The notes beneath the pieces were generated by a model. The model searched no databases, had not been told where the DNA came from, and saw only the letters and a program-made list of their open reading frames with translations. From Phycisphaera mikurensis (GTDB taxonomy: Bacteria > Planctomycetota > Phycisphaerae > UBA1845): a DNA stretch of 33,234 nt. Shown here piece after piece: positions 23,993 through 31,899 of this stretch; the stretch's first letter is position 1, and each line of letters starts with the position of its first letter. A program made the translations under genes and the position numbers. The stretch is from NCBI GenBank assembly GCA_005240095.1, contig SBAX01000346.1, positions 1 through 33,234 of the forward strand, written 5' to 3'.

Positions 23993-24651
23993 TGCACGGT
24001 GAGGCGACGGATCCGGTGGTTGATTGCGGTGGCGTCGAAGCCCAACAGTCCTGCCACTTCGGCGGGCTTGGCCGATGCCTGACCTTCGACTTTCAAGGTG
24101 AACTCAACGCCGCTGTCCGTCACGCTCAATTCCATCAAAAAAGGTCGGATATCCACACTCCGAGCCTTGTGCGTTTCATAATCGGTCCGCTCGACGATCG
24201 CCTGCTGCGATTCCCGCAGCGTGTCAGCGCGAGCACGCAACTCGGCATTCGGCGGTCCGTCGGTCTCCAACCGGTACCGGACCGACGCCGGCCGCATGCG
24301 CTCCTGCGGCGCGAGCGCACGAACGGAAAACAACTGAACGCCAGGGGGGGTGTGCTGCCGGAGTTGCTGCAAAGCCTCATCAGGATCGACGGGTCGTTCC
24401 GTCTCTACCACGATGGCCTCGGCCTGCGAGGCAATACCCACCGGCCGCGGCAGCGGAATCATGATCTTCGGATGGGGGTTGAACCCCTCCGAATACCGCA
24501 CCGGCAGATTGGCCCGGGCCAGCGCTCGCCGAAACAGCCGCAACGTGTCGTGATGCGATATGAATCGCAGATCACCGTCGATGCCGTACGCGAACAACCA
24601 TCGGTAGCGACCGCCCGCGGCGGGCGGTGCATCCTGTCGAGTGCCTTCCAT
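23983..24651 (-). CDS. DUF2344/TIGR03936 family protein
   Basis: A 222-residue protein. The N-terminal YGIDGDLRFISHHDTLRLF, then RRALARANLPVRYSEGFNPHPKI, is the signature of DUF2344 (KxRFxSHxDxxRxFxRAxRRAxLPxxYSxGFNPHP). In many bacteria this domain is fused to, or lies next to, a radical-SAM protein (TIGR03960) and just upstream of an RNase E/G gene. Here the RNase link is kept (10-base overlap), but the window has no radical-SAM gene beside it. Its function is unknown; the location suggests RNA modification or decay. It is the first gene of the pair. Confidence 0.88.
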   Translation of the reverse strand: MEGTRQDAPPAAGGRYRWLFAYGIDGDLRFISHHDTLRLFRRALARANLPVRYSEGFNPHPKIMIPLPRPVGIASQAEAIVVETERPVDPDEALQQLRQHTPPGVQLFSVRALAPQERMRPASVRYRLETDGPPNAELRARADTLRESQQAIVERTDYETHKARSVDIRPFLMELSVTDSGVEFTLKVEGQASAKPAEVAGLLGFDATAINHRIRRLTVQWQ

Positions 24652-24733
24652 TCAACACGCAGCGAGGCCGCCCATCGGCGACATGCTACGACACCCCGCG
24701 GTCATGCCCGCAAACAAGATGTTCGATCGTTGA

Positions 24734-24757
24734 GGCGCCTTTCAAAGGCGGCGCCTT
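24734..24757 (-). terminator. Possible stem-loop just downstream of ptsI
   Basis: GGCGCCTTT and AAAGGC(G)GCGCC form an imperfect stem around one unpaired C, ending two bases from the ptsI stop codon. There is no clear T-run, so termination is only suggested by position between the PTS operon and the DUF2344 gene. Confidence 0.35.
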
Positions 24758-24758
24758 T

Positions 24759-26501
24759 CTAAATCGGATCTTCAGGCAGGACCTTTCTCGTTTCGTCACG
24801 CAGGTAATTCGTTACCTGACGGTCAGTTTCAAAGCTCAGCGCCCGGCGGGCGACGCGTTTGGCCTGGGCCACCGTAATCAACCGGATCAGCTTCTTGATC
24901 TCCGGGATATTGGCCGGGGCCATCGACAGCGTCCGCAACCCCAATCCGATCAGGAACATGGTGTAGAGGGGCTGTCCCGCCATTTCTCCACATAGCGTAC
25001 AGTCAACCTCGCACCTTGTACATTCCTGAATAACCTCCCGCAGGGCTCGGAGGACGGCCGGGTGGGAGGGCTCGTAGAACTGCGAAACCCGCTCATTGCC
25101 CCGGTCCACGGCCAGCAGGTATTGAATGAGGTCGTTCGTCCCAATGCTGATAAAGCTCACTTCGCGGCAGAACTCGGCCACCTGCAGGGCGGCGGCCGGG
25201 GTCTCCAGCATCATCCCGATGGGGATGTCCTTCCGTACATGGACGCCCGCCTCCTCCAGGTCCTCGATGGCGTCATGCACGGCCATCTTGGCCTGGCGGA
25301 ACTCCATCAGGCTGTTGATCAACGGGAACATCATCCGGATGTTGCCGTGGGACGCCGCCCGCAGGATCGCCCGAAGCTGCACCTTGAACATGTCGAGGTT
25401 CTGCAGGCTGTAGCGGATCGAACGAAGGCCCAGCATGGGGTTGCGCTCCTGCTCATAGCTGCGCTGCTGGGTGTACTTGTCGGCGCCGAGGTCGAACGTG
25501 CGGATGGTCACCGGCCGGCCCCCCGCCCCGCGGATCGCCTCCATGTACGCCTCATACTGTTCATCCTCGGAGGGCGCACCCTCGGGCCGGAGGAACAGAA
25601 ACTCCGTGCGGTAGAGTCCCACCCCATCCGAGCCCTTGGCCACCCCGATCGCCGCCTCCCGCGGGAACTCGATGTTGCTCATCAGTTGAATGCGGTGCCC
25701 GTCGCGAGTGACGGCCGGCAAATCCCGAAAGCCCACCAGCTCGTCGGCGTGCCGCTGAAACGCCTGCTCCCGCCCGCGATACTCCGCGAGCGTGGCCTCG
25801 TTGGGGTTGGCGATCACCAGTTGGTTCGTGCCATCCACCACCACGGTGTCGCCGCCGCTGATTCGCGTAGAGACATCGTTGAGACCGATGACGCCCGGGC
25901 GCCCCCACGAACGCAGGAGAATCGCCGTGTGTGATGTGGCCGCTCCCGCATCCAGCGCCACGCCGATGACCTTCGTCGCTGACAGTCGCGCCGTTTGCGT
26001 GGGGGTCAGGTCGTGGGCCACCAGGATCACCGGCTCCGTCAGGTGCCCCAGGTCTTCGCGGGTCTCACCGAGAATGTTCCGCAGGAGTCGGCGCTCGATG
26101 TCCTGCACGTCGCGGATTCGCTCCACCAGCAGAGGATCGCTCATCTCCATGAAGCGGCGTTGGTAATTCCGCATCACCGTGCTGCTGGCATAAGCCGCGG
26201 AGACATTCTCCTTCTGGATCATCTGCTCGATGCTGCTGCGCAATCGCTCGTCGCTGAGCACGCCGATGTGCCACTCGAACACGTTCGCGGCGTCATGCCC
26301 CAGAGTAGTACTGACGGTCGCGGCCTGGTGGTGAAGTTCGTCGATGGATTTCTGGAAGGCTGCCTTCAGGACCGACAGTTCACGCGGGACATTTTTGGGT
26401 GTGACGGAGCGATAGGGGATTCGATAGTCCTCCGCTTCGAGGACCACCGCATGGCCGATGGCCACGCCGGGGGCTACCGAAATACCTCGGAGGATCTCCA
26501 T
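24759..26501 (-). CDS. ptsI: Phosphoenolpyruvate-protein phosphotransferase (enzyme I)
   Basis: A 580-residue cytoplasmic enzyme that takes phosphate from PEP and passes it to HPr. The N-terminal opening MEILRGISVAPGVAIG, the phosphorylated His191 in LDAGAATSHTAILLRSWG, FPLINSLMEFRQAK, the IGTNDLIQYLLAVDRGNE PEP-binding segment and the Cys motif CTLCGEMAG are all present. A GTG at 26549 would add 16 residues not found in the family, so the ATG at 26501 is preferred. The final ~20 residues (SFETDRQVTNYLRDETRKVL) replace the usual end. It closes an operon with HPr, EIIA and HPF and no sugar-specific EIIB/C, which points to regulation rather than sugar uptake. Confidence 0.96.
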   Translation of the reverse strand: MEILRGISVAPGVAIGHAVVLEAEDYRIPYRSVTPKNVPRELSVLKAAFQKSIDELHHQAATVSTTLGHDAANVFEWHIGVLSDERLRSSIEQMIQKENVSAAYASSTVMRNYQRRFMEMSDPLLVERIRDVQDIERRLLRNILGETREDLGHLTEPVILVAHDLTPTQTARLSATKVIGVALDAGAATSHTAILLRSWGRPGVIGLNDVSTRISGGDTVVVDGTNQLVIANPNEATLAEYRGREQAFQRHADELVGFRDLPAVTRDGHRIQLMSNIEFPREAAIGVAKGSDGVGLYRTEFLFLRPEGAPSEDEQYEAYMEAIRGAGGRPVTIRTFDLGADKYTQQRSYEQERNPMLGLRSIRYSLQNLDMFKVQLRAILRAASHGNIRMMFPLINSLMEFRQAKMAVHDAIEDLEEAGVHVRKDIPIGMMLETPAAALQVAEFCREVSFISIGTNDLIQYLLAVDRGNERVSQFYEPSHPAVLRALREVIQECTRCEVDCTLCGEMAGQPLYTMFLIGLGLRTLSMAPANIPEIKKLIRLITVAQAKRVARRALSFETDRQVTNYLRDETRKVLPEDPI

Positions 26502-26651
26502 ATGCCGCGGGTCGCCCTGAACATTCCGCGTGGCCTTCGGATCCGCCACTCGGAGAAAGCCGTCCCACCGATTGCCCGTCGCCGGGCACCGACGCGCCGC
26601 CCGGAAACGCCCGGCCGGCCTCGCCCCATGACTTCTTTCCCCGAAACGCGC

Positions 26652-26939
26652 TCATCCGGTCTTCGGATTTGAATCCAGCCGGAATCCGCTCAGCACCAGC
26701 GCCGCCAGGGCGTCCACTGCGGCGTCCGCGTCATCACCGCTCGCTTCGATTCGTAGAACAGACCCCTGCGACGCCTCCAGCAGCATCATCTGCATGGCGC
26801 TTTTGCCATCCACCTTTTCCCCACGCCCGGACACATTGGCCACCGAAACCTTGGATTGAAACTTGGACGCCACGTCGATGAACCGCATCACCGGACGGGC
26901 ATGGAGTCCCTCGGTGTTTCCGACCGTTACTTCGCGCAC
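26652..26939 (-). CDS. HPr-family phosphocarrier protein
   Basis: A 95-residue phosphocarrier if it starts at the GTG at 26939. Active His13 is in TEGLHARP, and the regulatory-serine position is kept as Ser47 in KVDGKSAMQMMLLEASQGS, so regulation by an HPr kinase is possible, though no hprK gene lies here. The frame is open far upstream with other GTG codons (26963, 27035, 27041), and a start at 27035-27041 would overlap ptsN; the added residues (GEHHESRSPITDRK) are coded by a GATCAC-rich repeat-like stretch and are absent from HPr. Phosphate would flow from EI through this protein to EIIA. Confidence 0.88.
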   Translation of the reverse strand: MREVTVGNTEGLHARPVMRFIDVASKFQSKVSVANVSGRGEKVDGKSAMQMMLLEASQGSVLRIEASGDDADAAVDALAALVLSGFRLDSNPKTG

Positions 26940-27024
26940 TGCCTGAGCCAAAACGTCCGCCACTTTCCGATCCGTGATCGGTGATCTTGATTCGTGATGT
27001 TCGCCCGTCGCGGCGACTCCCGCC

Positions 27025-27528
27025 TCACCGATCACGACCACTACTCGCTCCCGTCTGATCGCCTTGTGAATCGTCAGCCTCTTTGATGAGGTCGATGATG
27101 GCTTGGCGGGAATCCGCCTGGCGCAGAAACCGTCGGAAGTTCTCGCGCTGCAAATACCGGAAGATGCGCTCCATCGCCGCCAGGTGGTCTTCCGGAGCCT
27201 GTGCCGGGCTAAGCAGGATGAACACGGTGTACACCGGCGCCCGGTCCAGTGCCGCGAAGTCCACGCCATGGCTCGATCGCCCGATCGTGGCCGTCATCCG
27301 CTTGATCGAATCGTGCTTGACGTGAGGGACCGCCACCCCCTTGCCGAAGCCCGTGCTGCCCTGGTTCTCACGGTTGATGGCCGACCGGGCAATGGTCTCC
27401 ACGGCCTCCTTAGGGATCGCCCCATGATCGGCCAGGGATTGAATCAACTCGCGAATGACCCCGTTGCGGTCTGTCGATTGCAACTCGGGGATGATCGAAG
27501 GCCCATGAACCAGGTCGGATAGCCGCAT
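27025..27528 (-). CDS. ptsN: PTS EIIA-Ntr-like protein
   Basis: A 167-residue PTS EIIA of the fructose/nitrogen-regulatory type. The phosphorylated His69 is in GSTGFGKGVAVPHVKHD, preceded by INRENQGSTG as in the family, with VYTVFILLSPAQAPEDHLAAMERIFRYLQ downstream. It has no EIIB or EIIC partner in the window and sits between hpf and HPr, the usual PTS-Ntr arrangement, so it is likely a signalling endpoint that senses PEP or nitrogen status and controls other proteins by its phosphorylation state. Confidence 0.92.
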   Translation of the reverse strand: MRLSDLVHGPSIIPELQSTDRNGVIRELIQSLADHGAIPKEAVETIARSAINRENQGSTGFGKGVAVPHVKHDSIKRMTATIGRSSHGVDFAALDRAPVYTVFILLSPAQAPEDHLAAMERIFRYLQRENFRRFLRQADSRQAIIDLIKEADDSQGDQTGASSGRDR

Positions 27529-27550
27529 AGCTTCCTGTCCGCTGTCCGCC

Positions 27551-27880
27551 TCAGCCTTCCGCCGAGTTCCCGTCCGCGGCCAAGCGACCCTTGCGATTGC
27601 GAAGTTTCTCTTTGTGCTTGGTCAGCTGCCGTTCGAGCTTATCCATGATGCCGTCGATTAGGGCGAAGGTGTCCGGACCCGTGCCACGGGCAACGAAGGT
27701 CTGTTTGTGATCTGCCCGGACAATGATCTCAGCCGAGAATTGCTCGGACTCGTGATCCAGTATTACTTCAATCTCGTGGATCCGATCATAATACTTCGTG
27801 AGGCGGCCCGCCTTTCCGCGGACGTAATCCTCCACCTCCCCGCTGACTTCAACATGTCGACCGGTCACGGATATCTGCAC
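27551..27880 (-). CDS. hpf: Ribosome hibernation promoting factor, short form
   Basis: A 109-residue ribosome-associated protein (HPF/YfiA family) that helps inactivate ribosomes in stationary phase. It shows VQISVTGRHVEVSGEVEDYV, KAGRLTKYYDRIHEIEVIL, EIIVRADHKQTFVARG and DTFALIDGIMDKLERQLTKHKEKL, the order seen in the family, and lacks the C-terminal dimerisation domain of long HPF. The GTG at 27880 has GGAGA at good spacing; an ATG at 27910 is an alternative and the longer frame to 28180 is not credible. It is the first gene of the PTS-Ntr operon, 22 bases ahead of ptsN. Confidence 0.92.
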   Translation of the reverse strand: MQISVTGRHVEVSGEVEDYVRGKAGRLTKYYDRIHEIEVILDHESEQFSAEIIVRADHKQTFVARGTGPDTFALIDGIMDKLERQLTKHKEKLRNRKGRLAADGNSAEG

Positions 27881-27965
27881 GGCGTTCTCCGCAGCCCCTA
27901 GCGCCCCCATCCGCCGGCGCGGCCCGCTCAGGACCCGCTGGCCTGTGACACCATTGGTTAAGGCG

Positions 27966-27994
27966 ACTTTATTGAATCGGGGTGCCAACGTCAA
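27966..27994 (-). promoter_or_regulatory. Sigma-70-type promoter of the hpf-ptsN-HPr-ptsI operon
   Basis: TTGACG (27989-27994, five of six) and TAAAGT (27966-27971, four of six) are separated by exactly 17 bases on the minus strand. The predicted start near 27959 gives a leader of about 80 bases. A TTGGCAC in the spacer resembles half of a sigma-54 site, but the -12 element is missing. Confidence 0.6.
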
Positions 27995-28033
27995 CCATTG
28001 TTCGGGATCGCCCGCTCTCCTACGATCCGCGGC

Positions 28034-28648
28034 GTGACCGGAGAGGTTTATTCCGCGACCAAGCCCGCTCTTGCGTGGCGGGCCTGGGCCATGTCGGTCC
28101 TGCTGCTGGCCTCGGCGTGTGGCTTGGCGGCGTGGTTGAGCCAGGAGCGCGTCGGGCGCGTACTTTCGCAGTATGTTCAACCGCCAGGTTGGGGCATCGC
28201 CTTCCGAGCGCCGGGCCAGTTCCGTTCGGAGGAGATTCGCACTGCCGACGCCGCTACCATCGCCACCTATTCTGCCGACTTATCCACAGGCGGCTCAGCC
28301 GAGCTGACCGTCTGGAACATCCAGCTTCCCGCCGACCTTGAAAACAGCGAGCTTTGCGACCAGATCGCGGGAGTGCATGCTCCGCTGATGTCGTTGATGT
28401 TTCCTCCTCCGCCCCCGAAACGTCCGGAGTCTCTAGGCCCATTCCTGGGGCTGGAGGCAGCCTATCCGGGGGTGCCGATGGTTGTCCGCGCGGCCGTCGT
28501 TGCCGGGCGCCAGGCCTATGCCGTCGCCCTCCGCGTGCAGGGAGGAGCGATCGACGAGAAACTCTATCGCGCCTTTGCGGCCGTGTGCGATTCCATCGAG
28601 CGTTCTGTCGATCGCGGTGGGCGATCTCTCCAGCCACCCCCTGCCTGA
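28034..28648 (+). CDS. Membrane-anchored hypothetical protein
   Basis: About 204 residues; I do not recognise the family. A basic N-terminus is followed by one hydrophobic segment (AWAMSVLLLASACGLAAWL) that contains LASAC, so it is either a signal anchor or a possible lipoprotein signal with Cys. The exported part has FRAPGQFRSEEIRTAD, AELTVWNIQLP, a Pro run (MFPPPPPKRPES) and AYAVALRVQGG, suggesting a beta-rich domain. A TTG at 27998, this GTG, and an ATG at 28091 are all possible starts, and none has a clear ribosome site. It is divergent from the hpf operon and shares its promoter region. Confidence 0.65.
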   Translation: MTGEVYSATKPALAWRAWAMSVLLLASACGLAAWLSQERVGRVLSQYVQPPGWGIAFRAPGQFRSEEIRTADAATIATYSADLSTGGSAELTVWNIQLPADLENSELCDQIAGVHAPLMSLMFPPPPPKRPESLGPFLGLEAAYPGVPMVVRAAVVAGRQAYAVALRVQGGAIDEKLYRAFAAVCDSIERSVDRGGRSLQPPPA

Positions 28649-28814
28649 CCGCTGAAGCCTACGCGCCTCGAAACCGATGCGCTGCCTCGCCGACGGCAAG
28701 CGTAAGCTGGGCAAGCGCTCCGCGTTCAAACCTCGTCTTGCAATTGCATTCCGCCCGGCTACTCTCCACCAGCCTATTCAGGCGGCGCGGCATTTTTTCG
28801 AGAAGGATGCAGTT

Positions 28815-29564
28815 GTGCGTTCGAAGTTTCTCGAGCCATTACACTTTCGCTGCAGGGCAGTCTCCTTGGTAGAGGTTCTCGTCGTCTGCGCGATCGTCCT
28901 CTTCATGCTGGCACTGCTGGTCCCAAGCCTCACCGCTGCCAAGGAACGTGCCCGTACAGTGCAATGCGCCAACAATCTGCGGCAGTGGGGTTTCGCCTCC
29001 CGTTATTACCGTGATGACCATGCCGACTACCTTCCCACGGAGGGCACGTATTTGGCGCCCGACAAGCCGTACACATGGTTCAATGTCCTGCCACCTTACC
29101 TCAGTGCCCCGCCATACCGCGATGTAGAGGGCGTCGGAGATTTCATTAAGGAATACCCTGAGCTCCATGTCTGGATTTGCCCGTCAAAAAACCTGTCGCG
29201 ACTGCACAAGAGCGCCTCCGGGAAAAACCAGTTCCACTACGGGATGAATGAAGTGCTCGATGGGATGAATAGCAGATGGACACCCGACTTTCCAGACTTA
29301 GGGGAAAACCCCATTCGCGCAACTCCCTTTCGCAATCCCGCGCGGACTGTGCTTATGTTCGACATCTACAGGAACGATTCTCGCGGGCATCAGGATGATG
29401 TCGCAACTTCCTTCCACCACAACTTCGCCAATGTTCTCTTCCTCGACGGCGCGGTCGCCGGATTTCAGGCCATTGACTTTATGACCGATGGAGATTACCG
29501 TCGGGGCGACCCGATTTGGATGCACCCCGATTTGTATTGGGGGTACACACCTGGGGCGCGGTAG
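28815..29564 (+). CDS. Pseudopilin-like protein with non-canonical prepilin motif
   Basis: A 249-residue protein. The N-terminus RCRAVSLVEVLVVCAIVLFMLALLVPSLTAAKERARTVQCANNLRQWG has the prepilin arrangement (hydrophobic helix, Glu at position 5 after the cleavage site, then Cys-Asn-Leu-Arg-Gln), but the residue before the site is Ala instead of Gly and VSLVE replaces FTLIE. The C-terminal part (YYRDDHADYLPTEG, HVWICPSK, FHYGMNEVLDGMN, TVLMFDIYRND, HHNFANVLFLDGAVAGF) matches planctomycete prepilin-type proteins with an H-x-domain end. GTG at 28815 has AAGG upstream. The gene lies between two unrelated genes; local codon use is less GC-rich than its neighbours. Confidence 0.85.
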   Translation: MRSKFLEPLHFRCRAVSLVEVLVVCAIVLFMLALLVPSLTAAKERARTVQCANNLRQWGFASRYYRDDHADYLPTEGTYLAPDKPYTWFNVLPPYLSAPPYRDVEGVGDFIKEYPELHVWICPSKNLSRLHKSASGKNQFHYGMNEVLDGMNSRWTPDFPDLGENPIRATPFRNPARTVLMFDIYRNDSRGHQDDVATSFHHNFANVLFLDGAVAGFQAIDFMTDGDYRRGDPIWMHPDLYWGYTPGAR

Positions 29565-29604
29565 TCACCAGTCGAGTCGAAATACTCCCCGGCGGAGAGT
29601 CAAT

Positions 29605-30096
29605 GTGTTGCTCGGAATCATGTCCGACAGTCACGGACGGCACAAAACCGTGCGCAAAGCCGTGGAGTTGTTCACCACGCTCGGCGTAGAGCGCATCATC
29701 CACTGTGGCGACGTGGGTGGGCCGGAGGTTTTCGACGAGCTGGTGGGACGGCCGCTCGATTTCGTCTGGGGAAACATGGATTTTCCCGATGCCGCCGTGC
29801 TGGAATACCTGCGTACCACGGGTCTGCGCGAGCCCGGCGAGCCTCCGCTGCAATTGGAATTCGATGAGAAGAGCGTGGCGATCTTCCACGGCCACGAGCC
29901 CCAGTTCTCCGAGGCGCTCGAGCAGCTCACCGTGAATTACATCCTCCACGGGCATACTCATGTGGCCCGCAACGAACTGCTCAATGGCCGGCGCATCATC
30001 AACCCCGGCGCCTTGTTCCGCGCCAGTCGCAAAACCGTCGCGACGCTCGACACTCGAACCGACGCCGTCGCCTTCCACGAAATCAAAGGCGCCTAG
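29605..30096 (+). CDS. YfcE/MJ0936-type metallophosphoesterase
   Basis: A 163-residue cytoplasmic phosphodiesterase. The metal-binding motifs are in order: SDSHG (DxH), HCGDVGG (GD), WGNMD (GN with D), HGH region FHGHEPQ, and HGHTHVAR (GHxH). This is the short YfcE-like group that cleaves phosphodiesters of small molecules; the natural substrate is unknown. The GTG at 29605 has GGCGGAGAG upstream; the longer frame starting at 29488 overlaps the pseudopilin gene and is rejected. Its stop overlaps the convergent membrane-protein gene by 4 bases. Confidence 0.92.
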   Translation: MLLGIMSDSHGRHKTVRKAVELFTTLGVERIIHCGDVGGPEVFDELVGRPLDFVWGNMDFPDAAVLEYLRTTGLREPGEPPLQLEFDEKSVAIFHGHEPQFSEALEQLTVNYILHGHTHVARNELLNGRRIINPGALFRASRKTVATLDTRTDAVAFHEIKGA

Positions 30097-31814
30097 TTCA
30101 TTTTCGCGATGGATTCCTCGGAGAGCACGTACACGTAGCCGGGGGCCTCACGACGCGCAGCCAAGCGCACAAGGCCGAACTCATCGACGACCGTATCAAG
30201 ATCCGGTATCCAGTGCGAGCGCCATTTGTTGTCGGGGTCGAGCACAAACAGAACTCGCAGTTGGGCAACTTCCCGCACTTCGCGAATGCGCCTCAGCCAT
30301 TGATCCAAGATGGCCTGGTCCTGGGGAATGGGCAACGCCGCAATACCTGTTTCCAAGGTGACATACTCGTGAAAGTTGCTGATCACGACTAACTCAGGGT
30401 CTGTCTGTGCGCGCAGCCAGCCAAAGAGTGCTGCGGCCCCGGGCTCGAAGCATTTCGACCATTGACCGTAGGGCGAAACCGCACGTTCGGCATGGAGCCA
30501 CCTGTCGTACGTGCGCGACCACTCCTGCTGCATGGTCCAGCAGGCGGCCAGAGCGAACATCACACAGGCCGCGGCGCGCGCCATTCGATAGGTGACCAGC
30601 AGGATCGGCGCCGCAAAAACGCCGAAGTACAGCGGACGGATCGGGATGTAGTAACGCTCCAATTCCACGTAGTCGAATTTCCTTTGGAAGAGTGTGCTCG
30701 CTGCCACGAGCATCGCCAGAGCGCTGAGCATGACGCACAAGCTCAGGCTCACCGCGGGTTTGGATAGATAGGATCGCAATGCCCCCGCAGCCCGGCCACT
30801 TCGCAGGCCGATGGCGACAACCGCGATCGGCCACAAGGCGAAGACCCAATGGGCGACTCGATGGTGACTGTAGTAGCCCAGATCGGTGAACATCCACCAG
30901 GCCTGCGCGAACCGCGACCAGGTGAAGTCAAATCCAGCCGACCGCCCGAGATTCAGTTGCGCAACGCTCGATTCGGACGACCCGAAGACGCGGTTGATGA
31001 TGACCAGCGAGAGGACGGGTACGGCCGCGGCGAACACGAAGGCGAGAACGTGGGCAATGCGGACCTTGCGATCCCATCGCCAGTGAAGAAGCAGGAAAAG
31101 GGCAATCGCCGCGGGGACGAAAACGGACGCATAACGTACCCAAAACAGACCGCCGGCGAACAATCCAGCGACCCCAAATGGCAGGAAAGCGGCGGTCTGG
31201 CGCTCCGCGCGCTCCACACCGCGGATGGTGAGCAGCATCGTCAGCGGAAGAAGCGCCACCAGGATGGCGTCGGTCGAGGGGTTGACCAGGAACCCCACGC
31301 TCACCGCACATCCCGCGGCGACGGCGCTGAGCAGGAGGCCCGCCAGGCCGCGGGGGACGACGCGCCGGGTCCACATGAACCATGCAACGAGTGCGGTGGC
31401 GCAGGCGGCGATGTTGATGCAGCGAGCGGCGTCGAGGGATGTCAAGTTGAATACCTTGCGGAGGGCGACGATGAGCAGGGAGTAGCCCGCCGGCCAGTTG
31501 GTCAAGAAGGCCCAGTCGCCGGTCCACTCCCAGGGCTGGAAGGGGGCGACCGGTTTGGGGCAGGTGAGGCCGTGGCCCTCCAGCATGCGATCCGCGGCGA
31601 TGAACTGATAGCAGTAGTCCGACTCCACCAAGGGCGCGATGCGCGTGCGACCTGGAAGGGCGGCGAGAACTGCAGCGACGATCACGACGGCTACGAGCAT
31701 GCGCAGCCAGGAAACCGGGCGCGGGTGCGACGTGATCTCCGGCACTCCGCCGGCGCGCAGGAAGGGCGCTGCGTCCATCCCTGCGCTACCCAGGATTCCG
31801 CCGCGGCAGATCAT
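30093..31814 (-). CDS. Polytopic membrane protein, GT-C/GT39-like glycosyltransferase candidate
   Basis: A 573-residue protein with about 10-12 membrane helices in the first ~440 residues. The first loop after TM1 is acidic (APLVESDYCYQFIAADRMLEG), where GT-C glycosyltransferases such as the ArnT/PMT group carry their catalytic Asp, and NWPAGYSLLIVALRKVF with LDAARCINIAACAT fits the next helices of that fold. The last ~130 residues (ELVVISNFHEYVTLETG, VLFVLDPDNKWRSHW) are soluble. It would transfer sugar from a lipid carrier on the periplasmic side. The nearby, divergent GT2 gene could make the lipid-linked sugar. The start at 31814 is tentative; an ATG at 31778 is possible. Function is inferred, not proven. 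Confidence 0.8.
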   Translation of the reverse strand: MICRGGILGSAGMDAAPFLRAGGVPEITSHPRPVSWLRMLVAVVIVAAVLAALPGRTRIAPLVESDYCYQFIAADRMLEGHGLTCPKPVAPFQPWEWTGDWAFLTNWPAGYSLLIVALRKVFNLTSLDAARCINIAACATALVAWFMWTRRVVPRGLAGLLLSAVAAGCAVSVGFLVNPSTDAILVALLPLTMLLTIRGVERAERQTAAFLPFGVAGLFAGGLFWVRYASVFVPAAIALFLLLHWRWDRKVRIAHVLAFVFAAAVPVLSLVIINRVFGSSESSVAQLNLGRSAGFDFTWSRFAQAWWMFTDLGYYSHHRVAHWVFALWPIAVVAIGLRSGRAAGALRSYLSKPAVSLSLCVMLSALAMLVAASTLFQRKFDYVELERYYIPIRPLYFGVFAAPILLVTYRMARAAACVMFALAACWTMQQEWSRTYDRWLHAERAVSPYGQWSKCFEPGAAALFGWLRAQTDPELVVISNFHEYVTLETGIAALPIPQDQAILDQWLRRIREVREVAQLRVLFVLDPDNKWRSHWIPDLDTVVDEFGLVRLAARREAPGYVYVLSEESIAKMN

Positions 31815-31899
31815 GCGCGTCTCATCATTTATCGGCCGTCTTGGAGAGTGGGCATCGCTTAACTGGCGAGCGCCGGACGCCGAAGATTATGGGAACCGA

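Noticed and set aside
27966-27994. Sigma-54 promoter before hpf (TTGGCAC present)
   Set aside because: The -12 element with GC at the right distance is absent; the same segment fits a sigma-70 promoter with 17-base spacing.
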